Below, one piece after another: positions 1 to 11,072 of a DNA stretch of 64,000 bases. The stretch's first letter is position 1, and each line of letters begins with the position of its first letter. The notes under the pieces were generated by a model that saw only the letters and a program-made list of their open reading frames with translations, did not search any database and had not been told where the DNA came from. The position numbers and the translations under genes are program-made. Origin of the DNA: Atherinomorus stipes (taxonomy: Eukaryota > Chordata > Actinopteri > Atheriniformes > Atherinidae); contig JALJCO010009099.1 in assembly GCA_023101725.1 (NCBI GenBank), positions 124,001-188,000 of the forward strand. Reading direction: 5' to 3'.

Positions 1-66
1 AGCCTTATTTTTATGCATTTTCCTGTTGCAAAGAAAAAAAATGTTGAACATTTCGATCAAATGTTT

Positions 67-640
67 AAGGCTACGTTCACACGGCGACGATCAGAAGAGA
101 GGACGCAAAAGTGGCGTCTCTTCATGTTTTTAGCTGGGTTTACACGAGCGTCGTCATGAAGAAATCTGCGTGCATACGAGGACACAAGTGTGTGTGGAAT
201 TCGATTGGATATGCACGCCAGGCCGTTAGATGGTGCTGTGATGGAACTCCACTATGTCTGCGCGCATGCGTAAAATCTACCTTAGATCTGCTGGGTTTAC
301 ATAAGATATGTCCCATTTCCCTTAAGATTGTAAATAGTCTGCGTACTTCGAAGATGATTAATTGTTTCTGAAATGAGACGGCCTCGTAGTCCGACATTGT
401 TGTTTTTCCTGTTTGTGTTTGACGACAACGTGTATGCGACGTTAGCATGGCGTGAGTAGGTCCACCATCATTTTTGCATTTTGGGCCGTGCAGACGAGAA
501 CACAACAGGAATTCCACTTTGGAATGAGTCTTCAGATTTTTGCATCTTCAATCTAGAAACACAACGTTGCCGTGTAAACGAAAGGCACTTGCGATGAAAT
601 ATTTTGTCATTTTTATCTACAATCGTCCTCTTGTGTAACA
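67..640 (+). mobile_element. hAT-like non-autonomous element (MITE), copy 1
   Basis: It begins with the terminus AAGGCTACGTTCACACGGCG. The same sequence occurs in inverted orientation at 42,510-43,080, whose right edge reads GTGTGAACGTAGCCTTA. Internal blocks are shared too, for example CAGGAATTCCACTTTGG near 507 and the stretch around TTCAGATTTTTGCATCTTCA near 530. Termini of the form CTACGTTCACAC are known from fish hAT-type MITEs, so the class is inference. The right boundary is uncertain because the second terminus is not clear in this copy. Open frames here are non-coding. This copy and the 42.5-kb copy are diverged, with several indels. Confidence 0.55.
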
Positions 641-1960
641 ACTGAACAAAGAACCAAAGCAAACATAAATCAGTCTCCAAATCTCATAATGATGAGACTT
701 CAGATACAAGTGCAGGTTGTGATTGGCTGTTTGCTGTGCCCATTAGAATAAAGTCCCGCCCTGCATACGTAATTTAGTCGGAGGGTTATGATGGAGGCTT
801 TTGCATCATTGCTCTCCTCAATTTGAGGTGAAGACTGTTTTAAAAAAGATGGCCAGACTTGGTTTATTAATAGATAAAGTTTTCACCAACTGTCCAGCTG
901 GAACAGTCATGTGTCATTTGTTCATACCTTCACATGTGAGTTATTTTTCCATCATGTAAAGTTATCACCCCTATAAGGAGCTTAAGGGAAATCCACCTCC
1001 TATAAGCATTTCCACATCGAAGCAGACGTCATTACTAACTGCCGTTTAACAGGTCCCAAAGTCTTCATAAGGAAGACGGAGCGGCAGTTGGATGGAAGGG
1101 CTGCTGCACTTAAGACCACGGGCCTCTTGTGAGACATGAAATGGGGACCTGTTCTTAATTTAACACTATGAAAAAAAAAAAAATTAAAAAATGGCACAGT
1201 TAGAAAACAATCATGGTTTGGGTTTAATGTTTTTATGTGTCACATTTGACTGATTTGCCATATTTAATGCAAGGTGTGTAACAATTTACTGACTCAACTC
1301 CCAGTCTGTGTTAAAAATACATCACTCTTTAATGACCATCATGACATTTTTATCAATTACAATCGATTTCAGTCAAAGTCACTGGAAAAAGCATATTTTC
1401 CTATAAAAATTCCAGTCTGTATCTGCCTGCATGCATTTATTTCATGCCTCATTGACACATTTTGATATGAAGGATGATTTTAAATGTTGAGATGTGGATT
1501 TGTCTTTATGTCACTATAATTTGCAGAAAGCCAAGGCCAGAGGAAATGTTTCAAAAATACAAATCAGAACTAGAATATTAGAAAATCTAATAACGCAATG
1601 AACTGTCCTTTTATCTCAAATAATGTTCTCCAGATAAAGTCTGGATTATTCTGTATCACCTCAGTCTGAATATGATATTCTTAATCTGCTTTGCTCCTGG
1701 TTTCACCTCTGTTAGATGCAAACCTAATAGCTAATTGCAGATCATGCAGACTATAGTGTATACATGCTATGAAGGGTGCAAGTAATGCATTATTTTAGAG
1801 TAAACTGTGTCTCTGAGCTATCATGTGTCAACTTCATTGTTATTTCCACTCACACACCTAAAAAAGACTTTAATTCTGCAGTGTTGTCATTTTAATTTAT
1901 ATTTCCTAACACCAGGAAGAAAGGAAATATAAATTAAAAACATGAGAGGAGCGATTCGAA
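641..1960. other. No recognisable gene or repeat
   Basis: AT-rich unique sequence. A short poly-A run lies near 1,170-1,182. No coding exon, RNA gene or clear transposon terminus was seen. Confidence 0.5.
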
Positions 1961-2440
1961 TGTCAGACTTTACTTCAAAATACTAAAGCTGTCATGTTCT
2001 GTGTTTTCCGTCAGGCACTCGAGGTCAAAAAAAGGCAAAGAGAGTCACAGGAGCCCCAAAGGTCAGCAGGTGCACACCTGCCTTTGATCTATGCCTCCCG
2101 TTTCCAAATGGTATTAATGTTTGACTTCTGGTGACCCACTTCGACGAATATAAGTCATTGGTAATTTTGCCAGCGAATTACGAGGCTCCCGTTTAAATCA
2201 CGCCTGTCATTTTGTCCTATAAGACCTGCACAGCGCACACGTGCCGGCTGAGGTCCTCTAAAGCGTCAACTCCATCACGAGATGATGTGGTTGTTCTCGG
2301 CGTTTGCCTTTCATGTTTAATTTCATCTGCTGTGTCCCCGAGACAGACGGCTGTTGCAAAGCCCAGTCCACAACATTTAATTCCTTCATAAATCAAGCTT
2401 CTCTGCACAGCATGAATTATTGATTGAATGAATTTAGAGG
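1961..2440. promoter_or_regulatory. Candidate conserved non-coding block
   Basis: The base composition is balanced and non-repetitive, unlike the flanks. There are clusters of homeodomain/PBX/POU-like words near 2,160-2,180 (AATTTTGCCAGCGAATTACG) and near 2,390-2,435 (TCATAAATCAAG and ATGAATTATTGATTG). No open frame looks like an exon. The regulatory role is inference from appearance only; alignment to other fish genomes would decide. Confidence 0.25.
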
Positions 2441-3406
2441 AAACGGCCTATTTTTATTTTCTCCTTGATGGACATGTTTTGCAGTGGTGCACTCTGTTCC
2501 TGACTGGTTCTGCTTTCTGGAATGTCTTTCTTAGCACACAAATGAGAGTAAAAATGACAGATACTTGAGGGGCCCTATATGGGCAAATATGTTGAAGCCA
2601 TTATATGGCTTGGTAATTTGATTTTCTTCATTGTTGTCAAGCAAAATAACCAAGCAGGAGTAAGATGTGAAACAGCCTGGAATAACGGACTGCATTAGTT
2701 TGAAAAAAATATATTGAATTGAGTCAAATTGGTGCTTGGTGCTGCTTTTTTCTGTCTGAGAAGAGGATGTTGTAGTTCTGCGCCACTCTAAACCGCTTCT
2801 CCAGTCATTTGAAATTATCTCAAAATATTTTTCTTCATGATTTCTTAAAGTCAGCCCAGTTTTTGTACCTTCATTGTGCAGATGAATGTGCTACTTTACA
2901 CTTAATGTTAAAAACAACACCTAACATAAGGGAGGAATCATTGTTGACACGTTACAAAGAACTTTTTTTTCCTAAAAAAAATACATGATTCACCTACTTC
3001 ATCACTACCAGCTTAACACAAGGGTACATACTTTGCTCCCATTTCTTTAGTTTTTTCAAGAAAGTGACAAATATAAAACAGATTTACAAACAGCATTTTA
3101 ACTAAATGAGGAATTTAAGCTAAAAAACTCAAATTTTGAAGATATTGAAGTGGAGAACAAAAGAAGAAGAAGCTGTTTTGAAAAGCATTTAACTGTATCT
3201 GATAACGATAGAAAAAAAAAAAAATCCAGGAAGACCTGGCAGAAAACATCTGGATTTTTAGTTAACCCCTCTATGCTGGTCAGAAATGGCCTCCATGATG
3301 GGTGGCTGTCACAAAGCTATTTTTAAGGAGGGGAAGCAGGGTGAAAAGGCTGAAATGACAATAATTTAGTCGGCTTTAAACAAACCCTGGTACTCCTCCA
3401 CAGATA
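2441..3406. other. No recognisable gene or repeat
   Basis: AT-rich sequence with short A runs near 3,212. Nothing coding or transposon-like could be supported. Confidence 0.5.
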
Positions 3407-3857
3407 AAGTACAGGCCGAAAGTTTAGACACACTCCCATTAAAGAAAAGGCTATATTCTCAATATCAATTCAAATAACAAGAAACTGAAAAGGTAATAAT
3501 AAATGAAAAAGAAAATTACTAAATTATAATTTAGTAAAATGAAATTGATTTTCAATTATGATTTTAGAAAAATAATCAAAAAACAAACATGAACAGTTGA
3601 CCAAAATACCTGTCAACAGGTGCAGAAGTCTGAAAATTTTAGTTCTTGAACCCCATCATACTTGTTTTCTTGTTTTACTTTTTGTTTGTTTCTTTTTGAT
3701 ATTTCTGTTGAACCACAATTCAAAACCAATGACAAGATATTGTCAAAATTGTTATTTATTATTACTTTGTTCAATTTTAACTTCTTTTACTGACCCCTGA
3801 TTTTTTCCGTCCGTACAGTGTAATGGAGGTTTGTCTTAACTTTTGGCCCGTACTGTC
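3407..3857. mobile_element. Deleted Tc1/mariner-type element
   Basis: The left end contains AGTACAGGCCGAAAGTTTAG. The right end contains CTTAACTTTTGGCCCGTACT, which is its imperfect inverted complement. Fish Tc1/mariner-type elements with termini of the form CAGTACAGGCCAAAAGTTTGGACACACC are well known (established knowledge). About 450 bp separate the ends, so the transposase is gone and this is a decayed internal-deletion copy or MITE. Confidence 0.6.
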
Positions 3858-3944
3858 TGGTTCAAACATGCGTTCAAAATCTGGTACAGACAAAAGAAAG
3901 ACAAAAAAACTCTGGTCCATTTAAAAACTGGGGTTCTTGGTTCC

Positions 3945-4208
3945 AAGTGAATCCTGATGCTATCTATCTATTGATACCAGAGCAGTTATATCAAAACTTT
4001 CATTTAAGGATGGAATACTATCAGAATCTCTTTAAATATGGAGGATGAAGTGTTTTTTTAAATGGATGCGATTTACTGTTATGACAATCCCCCCCCCCCC
4101 CAATGTACTCCTCATTCATAAATGAGGAGTATATTTGTTCTTTGGTGATTTTGACGTGCCGAAAATCCTCTCCTCGCATCTAGATAATGACAAATTCAGA
4201 TTTGTATG
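3945..4208 (+). mobile_element. hAT-like repeat 'R', left part (split copy)
   Basis: This segment aligns by eye with 28,870-29,240. Shared blocks are GATACCAG-GCAGTTATAT, AAATATGGAG-AT, the C-rich run after 'ACTGTTATGACAA/GCTATAACAAGG', CATAAATGAGGAG, and AGATAATG-CAAATTCAGATT. Homology stops at 4,208 and resumes at 7,572, so the repeat was split by later insertions. A 13-base C run lies at 4,089-4,101. Confidence 0.55.
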
Positions 4209-4578
4209 TGTGACAGGAGGAAAGAGGGCCCAGGCAGGATTTGATCCCCAGACTCCCGGGTGAGAGTCACGGGCCCTCCGTTGTGTACCTTGCCACATTC
4301 TGGCGTTGTCGGCAGGATCCATGTGACGCTGGTAAACAGTCCATGGATTCAAAACCGGTGGCAGCCTTTGCAAAGTACGAGGAAGTGCTTGTGAAAAGAA
4401 GGGGAGAAGTGCGGCAGTGTGAAGTCCTGTCACTATGCCTCTGAAAGATCATGCGCCCTGGCTACGTGGTCACAGGGACGTCCCTTTGGCTGACTGGTAA
4501 GCACACATGACTCTCACTCGGGAGTTTTGGGGATCAAATCCTGCCCGTGCCCTCCGTTGGGTACCTTGCCACATTAGC
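4209..4578. mobile_element. Palindromic tRNA-like SINE-type module
   Basis: The module has a minus-strand tRNA-like half (about 4,228-4,270) and a plus-strand half (about 4,480-4,550) in inverted orientation. The plus-strand half shows a good A box (TGGCTGACTGG, 4,487-4,497) and a near-consensus B box (GGATCAAATCC, 4,531-4,541). Each half is followed by a direct repeat, GCCCTCCGTTG then GTACCTTGCCACATT, at 4,273-4,299 and 4,549-4,575. The word TATG lies at 4,205-4,208 and again just beyond the adjoining CACTA-like element, which could be a short target duplication. Related copies lie at 54,425-54,570 and 55,700-55,845. Confidence 0.55.
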
Positions 4579-4916
4579 TACACTGTAACAAATTTCTGTA
4601 AATTTACGGTGAATTTACAACAGTATCTTACTGTTTTTCAAAATAATTGTAAAATACTGTTAAATATTCATCCCTGCATGTAAATTAACAGTTAATGTAA
4701 ACAAACTGTATTTTAACAGTGAATGCTAACAAACTGTAATTTAACAGTATAATACAGTATTTTTTTGTCACGCGGTGGAATTGGACCCACATTCCTTCAC
4801 AAGTCTTGTCACTATCCATCAGCATCTCACTGATAATTGTAGGCTTATGTTTCTGTTTTGATGATTTTACTTCTTGTTGATCATACTTTTAACATTACTC
4901 AAGTCATTTTTGAGTG

Positions 4917-6431
4917 ATGAGATGTGATGGGATATTCCTGGACCTGACTTTGAACATCACAGCTTCTTCATCATTCAGAGCAGTACATGTGGACTTCATC
5001 CAAAGAGGTAAAATGATTTTTATCTCCATAAACTTACAGTGTGAAGATTATTAAACTGACATTATATAAAAAAAGAGCATTAGGTCTGTTTCAGCTGGTC
5101 AGGCTGCTTAACTTGGCAAAGCAAGCTCTGAACTCAGTTAGCTAATGTTAGCAAGCTGGCATTGCTTCTGACCTTTGTAACATGTAACTTATCACTTTCT
5201 CATCTAACTTCATTTAAAAGTCCTTTCAAATACAGGCAAGTTTATCACCAGTACATCAGGTTTGGAGTAGTTCTGGAGATCAGGTAATGTTTGGGCATCC
5301 TTAGACTCAATAGAAGCTAGCTAAAAAATAGACAGTAAAGGTAACTATTTCAATCTGCATTTCATTTTCTGCGATGCCACCTGTGATGATAAACAGTAAT
5401 TTCTGACCTCACTTGACCTGATGATTTAAAGTGTTGCCTCTGTGATATAGTGCTTGCAGGACAAAAAAACAAAAAAACAGTAGGCCAGACTGCTTCACCT
5501 TCACACAGAAAATTGAAGTCTGTTGCGTTTGCTCTATCTGCTTTGTTTTGCAGACCAAATGCTGAGTGAGATAGAGCTGTTCTACATTTATATATCTATG
5601 GGTAAAGTTAAAATGCACTACCTGTGCGCAGTCTCTAAAAAAATTCCCAGGAAAATTGTCACTAAAACCATGTTATGAATAGGCTTCTTGGCCGAAATGT
5701 AAGGGCTTTCACTTATGTTTTACTCCATTCAGCAAAAGAAATCACTTAAACTGGCATTTATTTAAATAAACATGTGTTAGTTAATCACCAATAACAGTGT
5801 GAAGACTAACTTGTGATTATTTGTGCAATTATAGAGCTGTCTGTACAACCAAAAATGGGAAGGAATGGGCGGATCATCAAAAGGGAGAGAGGACCTGGAC
5901 GTGCCATTATTTCATCAGATGTAAAGGTGAGATGTGTTCTTCTCAGACGCAACATTAAATTTATGTTAAACACATTTTATTATACTCCATAGTAGTAAAA
6001 CCCGTCTTTCTCATTCAGTTTATAAATTAAAAACAAATAAGCTTTTAACTTCATGTTAATTAGATAATCACATACTGTAGGCAAATCTGTTCATTTAAAC
6101 TGTATTTTTCATAATAGCCCGGTATTTTTAACTTTCTAACAACATGCCACCAGCCTACTGACTTAGCCCTCGTAAGAGGTAACCTCCCTCCCTAAACTAT
6201 AACAACTAACCACTATTTTTTCTGTCTCTTGCTGTTCTCTCTTCTTAACTATTTATATTTGACCTCTCCCTGCAACAGTTTATTGCTCTGGCCCTTTGCT
6301 TTCCCCTTATGTCTTTTATTTTTTTGCATCCCTCCATTAGTCTGTTTCACATTTTTATATTTTAGGTGACGTTGTGTTACTAAATTTCTGTACATCTGTT
6401 TGTTTGGCAGGCACTAGTCATCAGTGATTGA
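4917..6431 (+). other. Possible three-exon 67-codon mini-ORF in the CACTA-like element
   Basis: A reading frame can be joined across two GT-AG introns. Exon 1 runs from an ATG at about 4,917 to 5,007 with donor GTAAAA. Exon 2 is 5,835-5,926, with acceptor AATTATAG and donor GTGAGA. Exon 3 is 6,411-6,431, with acceptor TTTGGCAG, ending in TGA. Exon 2 is basic, with the residues GRNGRIIKRERGPGR. No known family is recognised. The frame is short and could be chance, but three segments stay in phase with usable splice sites. It may be a remnant of an element-encoded gene. Confidence 0.2.
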
Positions 6432-6621
6432 GGATACCACCAATGCTGCAGTCAAGTACTCCCACTGTACACTGTCTTCCCCCTTTACTTCTCTTTCTCT
6501 AATTTCACTGTTCACATTGTTCACATCTACATGTACAAAAGACTTGCTGACAAGCTAGACTGTTCTGTTACACTGCTCTTGATGCTATTTTAATTAAACG
6601 TTATACTGTTCTTGAAGCTAT

Positions 6622-6900
6622 TTTAAAGGTGATAGCTACAACTTTTTCATCAAAACAATATTTTTTTTAAAAAAGTAATACACCCACAGAACGTCTAGTG
6701 GGGTGAAGAATAAAAGTGTTAAGTTTATCCCCAATTTTTTTTTTATAGCATATGAATTGTTTTATAAATTTGATGGGTCCCAAAAATAAATATTTACATC
6801 TGATTACCATGTCAATGTCATGATTCTTCACTGTTAGCATTAGCTCTGGAGTTGCCAGCTCAATTGCTATGTGCAGAAGTAGCATCTTCGTTACCTTACT
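6622..6900 (+). repeat. Truncated copy of the 20.8-kb MITE
   Basis: It starts TTAAAGGTGATAGCTACAAC, matching TTAAAGGTGAGAGTTACAAC at 20,814. It shares further blocks such as AATTTGATGGGTCC, GAGTTGC-AGCT and AGAA-TAGCATCTT. No clear right end was found. It sits inside the CACTA-like element. Confidence 0.5.
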
Positions 6901-7571
6901 CTTGTCTTTACTTTTTTATTCAAGGTCAGAGTTCAGGAATGACTGGCAATAACATTTAATCAACATTAAATCTTATGATTATTTTGGAAAATGGTGTTAG
7001 TGGGAGAGCTCCATAAACTGTCAGTTCTTGATTCTTGATTCTTTTCTTCAGCTAGCACAAAGCAAAAGCACAATAAGGTACACAATTTAAGAAAAATACA
7101 AGAAAAGTCATTACTTGCATACAGTATTAGGACTTGAGGATGTTACCTGCTGTCACGATAAAAGGAGGAATAAATAGTCCAGACTGACTTGCTGTTCAGT
7201 CCAGAATTCAAAAGCCCTGTATGATGTTATAAGTTAATTTGTGGGGATTTATAGGAAATTAATGCAAATTAGCAGATGTATTAAGCATTGAGAATAAACT
7301 GCTGTGTACTGTAAAATATACCATAACACAATTATTCTACTGACATGTACTGTACTCCAAAATACAGTTGTATACTGTTTAAATAACAGTAAATGTGCTG
7401 TAAAATTACCACACCACCCAATGTTATCCTACAGTAATATACTGTAATTCAAAATACAGTACTATACTGTTAAAAAAATTTACAGTAGGTGCACTGTAAA
7501 ATAACAGTAAATTACTGGCGTCCCTGCTGCCAGTAATTTACTGTTATTTTACAGTGAAATTCTTTACAGTG

Positions 7572-7672
7572 TATGGATAATAATTTCGTTTTTTTTATGC
7601 ATCAATGAGTTGAAAAGTATTTTACAGATTCCACAGAATAATTGTGTTGCATCTGTTAGTTGACAGACCTAA
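7572..7672 (+). mobile_element. hAT-like repeat 'R', middle part (split copy)
   Basis: This continues the homology to 29,225-29,330 that was interrupted at 4,208. Shared blocks are TATGGAT-ATAAT, the following TTT run, CAT-AA-GAGTT, and CA-CAGAATAAT with GCAT. It shows that the CACTA-like element and the tRNA-like module inserted into a pre-existing repeat. Confidence 0.5.
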
Positions 7673-7984
7673 CAGATTCAAGATTCAAGATTAACTTTAT
7701 TGTCTCTCAGAGAGAGAAATTTGTATTGGGTCATTCGCCCATGCTGCAGCACACAAAGCACCTATAATCAATACACAAGCAATAAAAATATAAAAACACA
7801 TTCAAAAGCCAGTGCCTGAAAGAGCAAATGTGGTACTGCCATCATATATTTTACCTGCATGTCCTATCTAAAACATCAATAGATACTCAAAAAAAGTAAT
7901 CACACACACACACACAAAAAATAATTAAGTGCAGGTCAGTAAAGTGCTAAACTGTCAGGAAGGCACAAATAGAATAGAAAGTAT
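7673..7984 (-). mobile_element. Probable LINE tail (CR1/L2/Rex1-type) fragment
   Basis: The motif TTCAAGATTAACTTTATTGT followed by AAATTTGTATTGGGTCATTC is typical of the end of widespread fish non-LTR elements, in which a (TCAAGAT)n-like tail precedes TTTATTGTC. No coding remains are visible. The orientation and exact clade are uncertain. A short CA run lies at 7,903-7,915. Confidence 0.35.
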
Positions 7985-8072
7985 TGGTATCGATATCAGT
8001 ATTGACAAAGCTAGTCTTTTATTTACTTGGTATCAGATCTATACCAAATCTTGCAATATTGTACATCCCTAA
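7985..8072 (+). mobile_element. hAT-like repeat 'R', right end
   Basis: GGTATCGATATCAGTATTGA and the terminal TGTACATCCCTA correspond to GCATCGGTATCTGTATCAG and GCACACCCCTAA at the right end of the 28.9-29.4-kb copy. This closes the split copy that starts near 3,945. Confidence 0.4.
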
Positions 8073-8430
8073 GTAAGTGAGCATTTTGAGGAAAACTCCC
8101 CCTAGTGAACAGTTGCAGTGTGTGACAATGTTCAAGCAACTCAAATTAAAGGCTGAAGATGTAATGACATGATGCATGTTCAAAATACCCGCTGGGTTCA
8201 TATCTGGTTGATATCCATTTGCTAATAAGTGACATGGTGTGCAACCAATAGTGAGCTGCAATGTCACGTATATTCTGGATACAAAAGTTACACAGTGCAG
8301 TTTCTCAGCCTCAGGACGCCTCAGGGCAGGGACAGTTTGAAAATGTGCATAATGAATGTTGGTGTGCCATCAAAACGAGTCAGAAATCCATATTTTTAAG
8401 GTCTAAAAGTTTCATTGTGGGTCTTTAGAT
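8073..8430. other. No recognisable gene or repeat
   Basis: Unique sequence between two transposon relics. No supported feature. Confidence 0.5.
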
Positions 8431-8904
8431 ATGGTGTGAAAGCAAAGAAGAGCAAGTTCCCTGCTTGAGTCCTCCAGATTATCCTTGTCTGAATGCTCCC
8501 AAAGTTGCAACAAGTCTAATGATGTGATGAACCCTCCCCAGAGCCTGGACCTCATCATTACTGAATAGGTGTGGGATCATCTGGACAAAGAACAAAACAA
8601 AAGACAGCCAACATCCAAAGAAGAGCTTTGAGAAGTCCTTGTAGGAGCCTGAAGAACTCCTAAAGACTAGTTAAAGAAATTACAGTAAAGTTTGTCTAAG
8701 AGGGTTCATGTTGAAGAATAACGCTGCTCAGAGCAAATATTGACTTTCAAGCTCATTAGAGTTGTGTGAACTTTGTTTTTGCCTTATATACTTCTTCACC
8801 ATTCATGTTTTCACATATTTCAGGACATTTTCAGCACATTTCTCATTTTCTTGGCAATATACAGAGAGATGAATTGTGGCTCCAAAGTTTTGTGAAGCAC
8901 TGTA
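8431..8904 (+). pseudogene. Tc1-like transposase relic, 3' part, with right terminus
   Basis: The translation retains the end of a Tc1 DDE transposase: a PQSLDL motif, then a stop, then VWDHLDKEQNKRQPTSKEEL. The PQSPDLNxIE region carries the third catalytic acid in intact relatives; here it is altered and interrupted by stops. The sequence then runs through a 3' UTR to the terminal repeat GAATTGTGGCTCCAAAGTTT ending in CACTGTA at 8,904. The 5' half is missing. This is a dead, old copy of a common fish Tc1 family. Confidence 0.8.
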
Positions 8905-10400
8905 TAAATATATAACGTCTGTTTTGCACAGATGCAGAGAAATATCACACACCCTCTCCTGCATCTCAAAGTGGAAATTCCCCCTGCCTTGCCCAGAGTT
9001 TTGGTGTGGCGTATTTACTCTGTACAGTTGTGAACCGTGATAAAACTGCAGATACGCATGACCCCGGAGAACATCAAAGCCTGCGCTGTCCATCTGCTCC
9101 TGTCCAGCCCCCGAACACTGTTACCGGGGAGGGTAGACGGGGGGGGGGGTTAAAAAGCCCACTTAGATATGCAGATATGTTTTTCCCCCTGGTTGTATTC
9201 ACCCCCAGTCCCCAGAGACATCATTAGCTTATCACATTCCTCCCTGCATGAATATACATCTGGACACAGAGAGATACTTCAAAGATGCCAACAACATGAG
9301 TGTTTAGAAACCTCCCCCCAAGTATTGGCAAGATCTTTGGGAGAGCCAAAGTGTGGGAAACCACAGTTACGCTGCAAGTTGTGATGTAATCAGGTCCATC
9401 GCTCGAGATTTCGGTAGCTTCAAGGAAAATATGCTGATTATATTTAGAGCGAGGAATCAATGCACTTGTAATTTCTAAGGCAATGTAATCATGTTCGCCC
9501 CATCGATTAAGCATCTCATGTCCCAGCGTGGCTCCCAGAGGCAAGCGGCACAGTTCCACAGTCGAGGAGACGAATCAGTCAAAAACATTCTGTATATTTC
9601 ACTCAAGCAGAGGAACTCAGTGGAAAGGAATGATATGACTACAATAACTCTAACTGGAATAACTGACATCCTCTCCTCTACTTTATTATGTTTCTCTAAT
9701 TTAACGATATGTTGATGTCTCCCACACTTCATCTAATTTACCTGGATGTGTTATCTGCTGAAAGATAAAACCCATCACCCTCAGATAGTAGCGTGCGAAC
9801 AATGCTCCGTCCCCGCCTTCCTTGATTGTTAAAGCGGATGGGATCGATAGATGACTCCCCGTAAGAATGGAGCGCCGCTCCATCCAACTCCATAATGTCA
9901 TGTGGGACGTTACATGTGGCATTTAAAATGCAAAGAGATTTATCAGCACGGCGTAAAGTTGCTTTAATAAGAAGAGTAGAATGCTTGGTGGAGCTGTCAA
10001 AAGCCTGGCAACACTCAATCAGGGTCGTTTCACGAGTGGTGGAGGCAGCGAGCACGCTCCCACATGAGGATGTGAATTATATGGGTGGGGTGGGGAGATG
10101 GAGGGGGGAGTGAATGCAGAGTCCTGACTGAATGCTGCCCTGTGCTAATGCCAGGCTGTAAAAACACTGACTTGACAACAAGCAAGCCCCTGTAGTTCTG
10201 CAGAGGGAGGAATTGGGAGGGAGGGAGCAGAGGAGGCAATAAGAGAGAGAGAAAGGGTAGGTGGGGGTTGAGATCAGTCAGAGAGGACTGCCATGCCATC
10301 CTTGTCCTCCTAAAGTTTCATATCTTAGACAGTTGTCATAAGGTGTCTAATCGTCAAGATAACTGGTAGTTTTGTTGAGATATGTGCTGCTTTCTGTAAC
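8905..10400. promoter_or_regulatory. Non-repetitive block, candidate conserved non-coding sequence
   Basis: The sequence is complex and free of recognisable repeats over about 1.4 kb. Several dense stretches occur at 9,170-9,560 and 9,740-10,000, including words such as TTATCTGCTGAAAGATAAAA (opposed GATA motifs, about 9,750), GGGATCGATAGATGAC and CCATCGATTAAGCATC. A G run lies at 9,140-9,149. Overlapping open frames of up to about 110 codons occur on both strands without splice context, so they are not called as genes. Regulatory function is inferred only from appearance. Confidence 0.25.
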
Positions 10401-10407
10401 TACATGT

Positions 10408-10585
10408 TATAGATGCACGGATCCAGTTTTTCAAGATCCAATCCGATACTGATACTTAGACTGAGTGTGTCGGCCAATACTCAATACCAACCCGATGCTA
10501 CGGCTGAATGAATGAACTATGGACGTCAATTAGGGATGTTCGATATTGGCTTTTTTTACCAATATCCGATATTGTCTAACTCTTA
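10408..10585 (+). mobile_element. Fragments of two hAT-like MITE termini
   Basis: TAGATGCACGGATCCAGTTT at 10,411 matches the left end of the MITE at 43,684. About 120 bp later, TTAGGGATGTTCGATATTGG matches the terminus family seen at 36,966 in inverse orientation. Both are truncated. Confidence 0.55.
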
Positions 10586-11060
10586 AATTCCATTATACCA
10601 TGGTCAGGGTGAATACTCAATTCTGATTGGCTGCAGGGTGTGCGTTAAAAAGTGATAATGGACACCTAAAAAAGAAGTTCTGGTCAAATAGCCTGATTGT
10701 TCTAAATCAATGCGCTGGCTCAAACACAAGTTGGCCATGGCAACAGAAACTAGAATGTATGCTAAGATACGTTAGCTACTTCACAGCTTTTTTTTTTTTT
10801 ATCACAACGGCAAAACTGCAAACAAAACATGGGTGATTTTATAGTTTCCTTTAACGTATTTGGCGAATTTGATCATTTTGAAGACTGGGATGCAGCAGAA
10901 GAGAAAGAGAGAGAATATAAAAGGAGATGCGGCACAAGGAGGTGACACCGGAGGAACTGAACTATTTAGATTTCCCAAAGGTGCTCTATTAGACTGCGAC
11001 CTGGTGACCGTAGAGGCCATTGGAGTATCGTCAACTCATTGGCGTGGTCAAGAATACAGT
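10586..11060 (+). repeat. Possible fish MITE with a short ORF relic
   Basis: It starts CATTATACCATGGTCAGGGT, followed by TGATTGGCTGCAGGGTG, a beginning seen in fish interspersed repeats. An ATG near 10,829 opens a frame of about 38 codons rich in acidic and basic residues (FGEFDHFEDWDAAEEKEREY). It is cut by a stop and continues in another frame with GGTELFRFPKGALL. This looks like a decayed coding segment of a mobile element, but I do not recognise the family. A poly-T run lies at 10,789-10,800. Confidence 0.35.
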
Positions 11061-11072
11061 TGAAGATGATGT

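Larger units (their letters stand above)
4581..7571. mobile_element. CACTA/EnSpm-like transposon, no transposase recognised
   Basis: The ends are inverted: CACTGTAACAAATTTCTGTA on the left, and on the right the complement CACTGTAAAGAATTTCACTG. Both start with CACTG, as expected for CACTA/EnSpm termini, and both are flanked by TA (4,579-4,580 and 7,572-7,573). Each end carries subterminal arrays of CTGTAAA/TTTACAG and AACAGTA-type words (4,581-4,765 and 7,300-7,571), resembling transposase-binding repeats of this superfamily. The interior has no recognisable transposase, so it is probably non-autonomous. Class assignment is inference; the inverted ends and flanks are seen directly. Confidence 0.55.
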
